Assembly: GCA_021819125.1 (NCBI GenBank) | Contig: JAKARW010000006.1 | Span: 1-51,916, forward strand | Reading direction: 5' to 3' | DNA: 51,916 nucleotides | From: Pseudomonadota bacterium | GTDB taxonomy: Bacteria > Pseudomonadota > Gammaproteobacteria > Acidiferrobacterales > Acidiferrobacteraceae | Shown: piece after piece, positions 45,631 through 51,916 of the stretch | Numbering within the stretch: the stretch's first letter is position 1 | Layout: every line of letters begins with the position of its first letter | Program-made: the position numbers and the translations under genes | Notes under the pieces: generated by a model | Seen by the model: the letters and a program-made list of their open reading frames with translations, nothing else | What the model was told of the DNA's origin: nothing | Databases searched by the model: none

Positions 45631-46592
45631 CACGGCACCTAGTAGTAGTGATGGATCCGGTCGATCACATCAAGGCTTACAAAGACACGACCGTGGGACT
45701 GTTGCGCGAGGCCGGCCGGCGCGGCTATCGCATAGACTTCCTTGAGGCCCGCGACCTCGCGCTTGAAGCCGGACACCCCATGGCGCGGGTCCGAAGCATG
45801 GATGTACGCGACTCTGACAAGGACTGGTGTGAACTCGGCGAGATACGCCGCCTCGCCTTGGCGGACGCCGACATCATACTGATGCGCAAGGACCCGCCCT
45901 TCAATATGGACTATATCTACGCGACCTATCTGCTCGAACACGCGCAGGCGGCCGGGGCGCTTGTGGTCAACGACCCGACGAGTCTGCGCAACGCCAACGA
46001 GAAGTTGTTCGCGACCTGGTTTCCCGACTGCATGCCCCCTACCCTCGTGACCTGCCGCAAGGACGCCTTGCATACCTTCCTGCGGGAACAGCGGGACATC
46101 ATTGTAAAGCCCCTAGACGGCATGGGCGGCAGTTCGGTGTTCCGAGTGGCGATGGGCGACCCTAACATCAACGTGATCTTCGAGACCATGACCGGCAATG
46201 AGCAGCGCCTTACCATGGCGCAACGCTACTTGCCGGCCATAGCAGAGGGCGACAAGCGCATCCTCATGATAGACGGGGAACCGGTCCCGTTTGCCCTGGC
46301 GCGTGTGCCCGCGCCCGGCGAGACACGCGGGAATCTTGCCGCGGGCGGGACCGGGGTCGGTCAACCGCTCAGCGCATCGGACCGGCGGATCTGCGAACGG
46401 GTGGGTCCGGCGCTCGCCGCGCGTGGCCTCATCTTCGTCGGGCTCGACGTCATAGGGGAATCGCTGACCGAAATCAACGTCACAAGCCCTACCGGCCTGC
46501 GCGAACTAGACCGGCTCTTTGACCTCAATATCGCAGGCGACCTTTTTGACGTTTTGGAACGTAAAATCGCCAAGGACCGCAAAACCCCATGA
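45627..46592 (+). CDS. gshB: Glutathione synthetase
   Basis: GshB adds glycine to gamma-glutamylcysteine. The 321-residue ATP-grasp enzyme has VVMDPVDHIKAYKDTT at the start, RKDPPFNMDYIYATYLLE, the glycine-rich ATP loop PLDGMGGSSVFRV, and the metal-binding INVTSPTGLRELDR near the end. It is overlapped at both ends by 4 bases (gshA before, the TonB-like gene after). Confidence 0.97.
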   Translation: MTRHLVVVMDPVDHIKAYKDTTVGLLREAGRRGYRIDFLEARDLALEAGHPMARVRSMDVRDSDKDWCELGEIRRLALADADIILMRKDPPFNMDYIYATYLLEHAQAAGALVVNDPTSLRNANEKLFATWFPDCMPPTLVTCRKDALHTFLREQRDIIVKPLDGMGGSSVFRVAMGDPNINVIFETMTGNEQRLTMAQRYLPAIAEGDKRILMIDGEPVPFALARVPAPGETRGNLAAGGTGVGQPLSASDRRICERVGPALAARGLIFVGLDVIGESLTEINVTSPTGLRELDRLFDLNIAGDLFDVLERKIAKDRKTP

Positions 46593-47458
46593 CGCCCGCG
46601 CGGCTCACGCCCGCCGACCGCCTCGGCATCGCACTCTTTCTCGCGGGGCTTTTGCACCTCGTGCTGATCCTGGGCGTGCGCTTTGACATGCCTCACGGAT
46701 CGCAGGGGCATGCGCTCGATGTGACGCTCGTCCAGGCCGTAAGCCATGCACGCCCGCGCCATGCGCGGCGACTTGCGCAAGTCAACGTCCGCGGCGGGGG
46801 CGGCGTGCATAAGAAACACGCGGCCCACACGCCGTTTATATCCACCGCTCAGGATGGGGGGACACCGCGACCACGGGTACGACGGCGCGCGCGCCACGCG
46901 TCGGCCGATCACCTCCGATTGCTGCGCGCAAGGCGAGGTCCGCTGCATCTCACATTCGCCAAACCCGCCTGGCAACTGCAGGCCGCCATCGCCGAGCAAC
47001 TCGGTATCGCCCAACAGCTGGCCGACGAAGAGGCGCGCCTCAAGGCCGAAATCCACCGCGATTGGCGTGCCGCGCGGGCCGCGGGTCGCAGCCAAGGCGG
47101 GGTCTCCGCGCGCCGTTTCGCTTACGCCGGCTACATCATGCGCTGGGTTCGAAGAATGGAGCGCGTCGGAAGCCTGCAGTACAGGCGCATGTTTGCCGGA
47201 CATGACCTGACCGGATCACTCATCCTCGAGGTCAAAATTCTCAGAAACGGCGGCTTGAAAAGCGTCCAGATCCTGCGCCCATCACGCTATCCGGCACTTG
47301 ACCGTGCCGCGGTCACCATGGTGTGGCACGCCGCCCCATTCGCGCCCCTTCCGGCGGTGCGCGGGCCCGCGCTTCAGATCCTGCCGATTATCGAAACATG
47401 GCGGTTTCAAGGGGGGCATATGACGGGGACGGCACCCTCGACAAACGCCACCCCTTAA
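46589..47458 (+). CDS. TonB-like protein (TonB3 position)
   Basis: The 289 residues have an N-terminal membrane anchor (LGIALFLAGLLHLVLILGV, about 12-30), a basic periplasmic spacer rich in arginine and histidine rather than proline, an amphipathic helix (about 130-155) and a C-terminal TonB-type domain (LTGSLILEVKILRNGGLKSVQIL, LDRAAVTMVWHAAPFAPLP). In Pseudomonas the gene at this place between gshB and yqgE is tonB3, needed for twitching motility, so a pilus-related job is plausible here beside pil-chp. A second, classical tonB lies at 19193-19879. Confidence 0.82.
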   Translation: MTPARLTPADRLGIALFLAGLLHLVLILGVRFDMPHGSQGHALDVTLVQAVSHARPRHARRLAQVNVRGGGGVHKKHAAHTPFISTAQDGGTPRPRVRRRARHASADHLRLLRARRGPLHLTFAKPAWQLQAAIAEQLGIAQQLADEEARLKAEIHRDWRAARAAGRSQGGVSARRFAYAGYIMRWVRRMERVGSLQYRRMFAGHDLTGSLILEVKILRNGGLKSVQILRPSRYPALDRAAVTMVWHAAPFAPLPAVRGPALQILPIIETWRFQGGHMTGTAPSTNATP

Positions 47459-47642
47459 ACCCGGACTTCCCTTGAAAGACCGGCGGCCATGCCGGATACT
47501 TAAAGCCGAACTTACAGATTGCGCGTCTGGGCGAGGGGGCATGGGCATAGGATGGCCGCCCATCGTCTGGCTCAGGTAAACGGCGCTCAAGGGGTGTCGG
47601 CTGCGCGAGGCCGCCCATACACTACTTCGCTGCGAGGGCCCC

Positions 47643-48206
47643 ATGAATATGACCACACCGCTCGCCAATCAATTTCTCATCGCCATGCCCGGACTTGGCG
47701 ATCCCAACTTCTTTCGCACCGTGACCCTGATCTGCGAACATAGCGAGCAGGGGGCCATGGGTATTATTGTCAACCGGCCCGTCGACCTGACGTTGGGCGA
47801 CGTCTTCCAGCAGCTCGACATCGCCAATCCCGATGCGCGTACCGCCAAACAGGCGGTCTATCTAGGCGGCCCCATCCAAAACAACCGCGGCTTTGTCTTG
47901 CACGAACCCCTTGGCGCCTACGAATCAACGTTAGCGGTGAGCGAGACGTTGGGCGTGTCGACCTCGCGCGATGTCCTGACGGCAATTGCGAACCACGAGG
48001 GTCCGGCGCGCTTCCTGCTGGCACTTGGCTATGCCGGATGGGGTCCCGGACAACTTGAACAAGAGATCGCCGATAATGCCTGGCTCAGTGTGCCGGTAAG
48101 CTCCGAGATCTTGTTTCAGGTGCCCTCCGATACGCGTTGGTCGGCGGCCGCCCACCTGCTTGGCGTTGACATGGCCCAGCTCTGCGGGGATGCGGGCCAC
48201 GCGTGA
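47643..48206 (+). CDS. yqgE: UPF0301 family protein YqgE/AlgH
   Basis: The 187-residue protein matches the YqgE/AlgH family of unknown biochemical function: NQFLIAMPGLGDPNFFRTVTLICEHSEQGAMGIIVNRP at the start (given here across residues 9-46), YLGGPIQNNRGFVLH and LGYAGWGPGQLEQEIADNAWL. It is linked to ruvX and pyr genes in many gammaproteobacteria. The stop overlaps the ruvX GTG start. Confidence 0.95.
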   Translation: MNMTTPLANQFLIAMPGLGDPNFFRTVTLICEHSEQGAMGIIVNRPVDLTLGDVFQQLDIANPDARTAKQAVYLGGPIQNNRGFVLHEPLGAYESTLAVSETLGVSTSRDVLTAIANHEGPARFLLALGYAGWGPGQLEQEIADNAWLSVPVSSEILFQVPSDTRWSAAAHLLGVDMAQLCGDAGHA

Positions 48207-48658
48207 GCGCACAGACCTACCTGGGATTCGATTATGGGACGAAGAGTATAGGGGTCGCGGTCGGACGCCTGCCGAGCGCTCGCGCCGAGGGGGCCGGGTG
48301 CGTTGCCGGACTAAAGAGCGGACCGGACTGGGACGCCATCGCACGACTCGTGCGGCTCTGGCAACCGCAGGGATTGGTCGTCGGGCTCCCGCGCAACATG
48401 GATGGCACCGACAACGCCATGACCGCGCTGAGCCTGCGTTTCGGGAGGCGCTTGGACGGCCGCTATCATCTCCCGGTATACTGGGTCGACGAACGGCTGA
48501 CCACGGTCGCGGTGCGCGAGCATGTCAGAGATACGGGGACCCGCAAGACCCGGCGCAAGGCCATGCTTGACACCTTGGCGGCCGTGGCGATCCTTCAGGC
48601 ATTCTTTGATGAGCCCGAGTGCCGCGCGCACGGGCTGCAACAGGGCGAAACAGGGTAA
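48203..48658 (+). CDS. ruvX: Putative Holliday junction resolvase RuvX (YqgF)
   Basis: RuvX is an RNase H-fold protein linked to 16S rRNA maturation and to junction resolution. The 151 residues have the catalytic aspartate in LGFDYGTKSIGVAVG, VVGLPRNMDGTD and the VDERLTTVAVRE motif. The start is GTG 48203, coupled to yqgE by a 4-base overlap. Confidence 0.94.
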   Translation: MSAQTYLGFDYGTKSIGVAVGRLPSARAEGAGCVAGLKSGPDWDAIARLVRLWQPQGLVVGLPRNMDGTDNAMTALSLRFGRRLDGRYHLPVYWVDERLTTVAVREHVRDTGTRKTRRKAMLDTLAAVAILQAFFDEPECRAHGLQQGETG

Positions 48659-48673
48659 AGGAATGGGGCATCC

Positions 48674-49162
48674 GTGATCGACGTGGAAGAGGCGCTGGCG
48701 CGCGTAATCGACGGGGCACGGGCCTTTAGCGAACGCAAACCGCTCCTGATTGGCATTCACACGGGCGGGGTATGGGTGGCCGAGCGCCTCCATAAGGGCC
48801 TGGGGCTTACTGAGCCGCTCGGGACCCTCGATATTTCGTTTTACCGGGATGACTTCAGCCGGGTCGGCATACACCCTCAGGTCAAGACCTCGCACCTCCC
48901 CGTTTCACTCGATGGACGTCACATCATCCTGGTCGATGACGTCCTGCATACCGGGCGCACCATAAGAGCGGCCATGAACGAGATATTCGATTTTGCCCGC
49001 CCCGCATCCATTGCGCTCGCAGTCCTCATCGTGCGCGATGGCCGGGAACTCCCGGTGCAACCGGACATCGCCGGGGCGACGATATCACTGGCGCCACGGC
49101 AACATATCAAGCTGACGGGACCCGACCCCTTGGGTATCCGGATTATGGAGAAGGGCGAATGA
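48674..49162 (+). CDS. pyrR: Pyrimidine regulatory protein / uracil phosphoribosyltransferase PyrR
   Basis: PyrR binds UMP and, in some bacteria, controls pyr mRNA; it also has uracil phosphoribosyltransferase activity. The 162 residues have the PRPP loop [19 protein letters not shown] and an N-terminal [16 protein letters not shown]. The start is GTG 48674. No PyrR-binding leader was recognised in the short gap before it. Overlaps the pyrB start. Confidence 0.95.
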   Translation: MIDVEEALARVIDGARAFSERKPLLIGIHTGGVWVAERLHKGLGLTEPLGTLDISFYRDDFSRVGIHPQVKTSHLPVSLDGRHIILVDDVLHTGRTIRAAMNEIFDFARPASIALAVLIVRDGRELPVQPDIAGATISLAPRQHIKLTGPDPLGIRIMEKGE

Positions 49163-50130
49163 TGGCCGCACAGCCCGGCAATGCCCACCGCCTACGGCAC
49201 TTCCTCACGACCGAGGACCTAAGCGGCGGCGCGATCAGCGAGATCCTGGACACGGCTGAATCCTTCATCAGTGTCGGCGAACGCGAGATCAAGAAGGTGC
49301 CGCTTTTACGCGGTAAGACCATCGTCAATCTGTTTTTCGAGGCCAGCACTCGTACGCGCACCACCTTCGAGATCGCCGGCAAGCGCCTGTCGGCGGACAT
49401 CATCAACATCAATACCAGCGTGTCCTCCACCCAAAAGGGCGAGAGCCTGCTCGATACCGTACGCAATCTCGAGGCCATGCACACCGACCTGTTTGTGGTC
49501 CGTCACCCGCTGAGCGGCGCCGCCGACCTCATTGCCCGTTCGGTGCCAAGCCATGTACATGTCGTCAACGCCGGCGACGGACGCCACGCCCACCCCACCC
49601 AAGGTCTGCTCGACATGTTCACCATCCGCCGCTACAAGGGTGATTTCCGGCGGCTTACGGTGGCCATCGTGGGCGATGTCCTGCACTCGCGCGTGGCGCG
49701 CTCGCAGATCCACGCCCTGACGGCCCTCGGCACCAAGGAGGTGCGCGTCGTAGGTCCCCGCTCGCTTTTGCCGGCCGTGGTCGAGACCCTCGGGGTCAGT
49801 GCCCACACGGACATGGCCGCGGGCCTGTCGGGCGCCGACGTCATCATCATGCTGCGACTCCAGTTCGAGCGCATGAGCGGGGCCTTGATCCCAAGCGCCG
49901 GCGAATACTTTGACCTCTACGGCTTGACTCGCGAACGTCTGGCGCTCGCCAACAAGGATGCCATCGTGATGCATCCCGGACCCATGAACCGTGGCCTCGA
50001 AATCGCCTCGGATGTGGCCGACGGCCCGCAATCGGTGATCCTGCCGCAGGTCACCAACGGTATCGCGGTACGCATGGCCATCCTTGCGCGTCTTGCCGGG
50101 GCCTCCGCCGCAGAGGGTCGGACACCATGA
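49159..50130 (+). CDS. pyrB: Aspartate carbamoyltransferase catalytic subunit
   Basis: PyrB joins carbamoyl phosphate and aspartate in pyrimidine synthesis. The 323 residues have the carbamoyl phosphate motif [13 protein letters not shown], the aspartate-binding [11 protein letters not shown], and [10 protein letters not shown]. It belongs to the class that forms a complex with a DHOase-like PyrC', whose gene follows with a 4-base overlap; no pyrI is present. Confidence 0.97.
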   Translation: MMAAQPGNAHRLRHFLTTEDLSGGAISEILDTAESFISVGEREIKKVPLLRGKTIVNLFFEASTRTRTTFEIAGKRLSADIININTSVSSTQKGESLLDTVRNLEAMHTDLFVVRHPLSGAADLIARSVPSHVHVVNAGDGRHAHPTQGLLDMFTIRRYKGDFRRLTVAIVGDVLHSRVARSQIHALTALGTKEVRVVGPRSLLPAVVETLGVSAHTDMAAGLSGADVIIMLRLQFERMSGALIPSAGEYFDLYGLTRERLALANKDAIVMHPGPMNRGLEIASDVADGPQSVILPQVTNGIAVRMAILARLAGASAAEGRTP

Positions 50131-51413
50131 ATATCGCCATAGTCGGCGGTCGCGTCATCGATCCCGCGCGGGGCCTCGATACCACCACCTCGCTGTTCGT
50201 GCAAGACGGCGTGATCGCGGGCCTCGGTGAGGCTCCTGCGGGCTTCATGCCCGGACGCACGATAGACGCCCAAGGCCTTGTGGTATGCCCGGGCCTTATC
50301 GATCTGCGCGCGCGGCTACGCGAACCCGGACTCGAGCACAAAGGAACGGTGGAGACCGAGACACACGCGGCATTGGCCGGTGGAATCACGCAACTGTGCT
50401 GTCCACCAGACACGAACCCGGTCATGGACACGCCGGTCGCGGCCCAATGGCTGATCGACCGGGCACAATCCCTTGGAGGCGCGCGCGTCCGGCCGATCGG
50501 CGCCTTGACACGGGCATTGAGCGGGACGCACCTCGCGGACATGCACGCCTTGCATCGGGCAGGCTGCGTGGGCGTCGGCAATGCACTCGTCCCCATCAAA
50601 GATACCGCCGTCTTGCGCCACGCCCTGGAGTATGCGGCCGGGCTTGGGCTGCTCGTGTTCCTGACGCCCGAGGATCCGTGGATGTCGCCGGTGGGCGTTA
50701 TACACGAGGGCCGGATGGCGACCCGCCTAGGGCTCGCGGGGATCCCGGAGAGCGCCGAAACCATAGAGATCGCCCGCGCCCTCATGCTGATCGAGGAGGC
50801 CCGGGTGCGCGCACATTTTTGCGGGATCTCATCGGCGCGCGGCGCGGCCTTGATCGCGGAAGCCAAGAACCGGGGCCTCGCCGTCACCGCCGATACGCCG
50901 ATCCATCAGCTGTATGTGACGGAAGACGACATCGGCATCTTCGACACCAACTATCGTCTGCGCCCGCCGGCGCGCACCGCCGCCGACCGTGATGCCCTGC
51001 GCGCGGCACTGGCGGCGGGCGTGATCGATGCGCTGTGCTCCGATCATCAGCCGCATGAGGCCGACGCCAAGGAACGCCCGTTCAGCGATGCCGAACCCGG
51101 GATCGCGGGGCTCGAGACCCTTCTGCCGTTGACCCTGCGTCTCGTGGAATTGAACACCCTCACCCTCAAGGATGCCTTGGCTGCGGTAACCAGTCGCCCG
51201 GCGGCGCTTCTTGGAATACCGGAGGGGACACTCGGCACCGGCCGGCGCGCAGACATCTGTATCTACAACCCTCAGGCCACATGGACGCCGACTACCGCCT
51301 CGGTTCGCACCCGCGGATGCAACAGCCCGTTCTACGGTACGCTCATGCGTGGCCAAGTCATGGTCACCATCCAGGGGGGGCGCATCGCCTACGAGCGGTC
51401 CGAGCCCCGATAA
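50127..51413 (+). CDS. pyrC': Non-catalytic dihydroorotase-like PyrC' (PyrX)
   Basis: The 428 residues are a dihydroorotase-type amidohydrolase ([60 protein letters not shown]). Active enzymes have H-x-H right after the L-I-D; here residues 61-63 are R-A-R, and the later H-V-S-type ligand is F-C-G-I-S-S. With the metal ligands gone it should be inactive, as for the Pseudomonas PyrC' that holds the ATCase dodecamer together. A working dihydroorotase must lie elsewhere in the genome. Coupled to pyrB. Confidence 0.93.
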   Translation: MNIAIVGGRVIDPARGLDTTTSLFVQDGVIAGLGEAPAGFMPGRTIDAQGLVVCPGLIDLRARLREPGLEHKGTVETETHAALAGGITQLCCPPDTNPVMDTPVAAQWLIDRAQSLGGARVRPIGALTRALSGTHLADMHALHRAGCVGVGNALVPIKDTAVLRHALEYAAGLGLLVFLTPEDPWMSPVGVIHEGRMATRLGLAGIPESAETIEIARALMLIEEARVRAHFCGISSARGAALIAEAKNRGLAVTADTPIHQLYVTEDDIGIFDTNYRLRPPARTAADRDALRAALAAGVIDALCSDHQPHEADAKERPFSDAEPGIAGLETLLPLTLRLVELNTLTLKDALAAVTSRPAALLGIPEGTLGTGRRADICIYNPQATWTPTTASVRTRGCNSPFYGTLMRGQVMVTIQGGRIAYERSEPR

Positions 51414-51916
51414 CGCCAAACCGCCCCGCGATCAGGCCTTTATTGAAAAGGGCTATAGAAAAAAGAGGTTGGCTTGTGATCATGGGGTGGTGAAGGAAAA
51501 AAGGCCTGTAGTGTGCAAGAAGTGGCTCACTAAAGCCCTTCTCAATAGGGGCCGTTCTGGGCAGGGCCTGGTTGAACAAGCGGTCGTGGCGCGGCAATCC
51601 CATTCTCTGCCTTGTGGTTCATCATCCCCAACCCGTGCATGGGAACCGGGGGCGCCACGGAAGCGGACCTTCCTGTGCGGCCTGGGGGAGTATTATCGGC
51701 CATAACGCTTGCGTTGCTTCGACATCAGTCATTCCCAATACCAGACCTCCATGGCCATCACTCTCGTTATCTGTTTCTGATCGGTTCGCAACCGCCCGCC
51801 CAAGCAAGATATTTCGATCCCGCGAGTCGCTCGGACATAAAGGACCAACACCTGCTCTCGGAAAGGGTAGAACGGTCAGACCGCTATGAAGTCCAGCAAC
51901 CTCGACGCCTTCGAAT
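51414..51916. other. Terminal region without a supported gene
   Basis: These 503 bases after pyrC' hold no coding sequence I can support; frames on both strands have unusual composition and no motif. The G+C content falls in places compared with the genes before it. The one structured element is the pair of inverted repeats at 51435-51553. Confidence 0.5.
51435..51553. repeat. Imperfect 19-bp inverted repeats, MITE-like
   Basis: GGCCTTTATTGAAAAGGGC (51435-51453) and GCCCTTCTCAATAGGGGCC (51535-51553) are inverted copies matching at 16 of 19 positions, enclosing 81 bases. No flanking duplication is seen. It could be a small non-autonomous element, an insertion-sequence remnant, or chance. Confidence 0.35.

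Overview
The window is high-G+C chromosomal DNA from a bacterium, most likely an autotrophic gammaproteobacterium of the Acidiferrobacter/Ectothiorhodospira-like kind (inference from gene content; no marker search was possible). The signs are a complete Calvin-cycle regeneration operon ending in phosphoribulokinase, a glutamate-cysteine ligase that resembles the type first known from Acidithiobacillus, an oxygen-dependent ubiquinone hydroxylase (Coq7), and a pil-chp/gshB/tonB/yqgE/ruvX/pyrR/pyrB/pyrC' neighbourhood in the order known from Pseudomonas.

Layout. 1-3464: a decayed IS200/IS605 element (broken tnpA, frameshifted tnpB) inserted directly in front of a frameshifted HNH endonuclease gene. 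3606-5460: a hypothetical gene, then rplM-rpsI-tRNA-Gln on the minus strand with promoter and terminator, preceded by what looks like an independent small RNA gene with its own near-consensus promoter and terminator. 5459-8506: a [2Fe-2S] ferredoxin divergent from a GlcF-like iron-sulfur protein, coq7, then VOC and OsmC genes overlapping the end of the trp cluster. 8490-16562: tryptophan genes in the classical order rpe-gph-trpE / trpG-trpD-trpC (minus strand), but split between trpE and trpG by about 2.7 kb that carries a nitronate-monooxygenase-like gene on the opposite strand and more than 1 kb without recognisable genes. 16861-24357: zwf-pgl, exbB-exbD-tonB, a CopD-like membrane protein, rimO, a DUF302 gene and a conserved-looking hypothetical.

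24376-32323: prk-tkt-gap-pgk-pyk-fba read as one minus-strand operon closed by a 13-bp-stem terminator; these supply most of the ribulose-bisphosphate regeneration pathway and lower glycolysis. Upstream lie an inositol-monophosphatase-family phosphatase and a thioredoxin-fold protein with their own terminator. 34382-44045: a type IV pilus chemosensory cluster pilG-pilH-pilI-pilJ-chpA-(orf)-chpC, notable for having no adaptation methyltransferase (PilK) or methylesterase (ChpB). 44320-51413: gshA-gshB-tonB-like, yqgE-ruvX-pyrR-pyrB-pyrC', nearly all overlapping by 4 bases; pyrC' has lost the metal-binding HxH motif and is a non-catalytic partner of aspartate transcarbamoylase. The last 500 bases carry no gene I can support, only an imperfect 19-bp inverted repeat pair.

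The most unusual items are the candidate small RNA at 5258-5357, with single-stranded anti-Shine-Dalgarno-like stretches; the split trp operon with its inserted flavoprotein gene and a perfect palindrome upstream of it; and the pil-chp system without adaptation enzymes. I saw no CRISPR array, prophage or clear new defence system.
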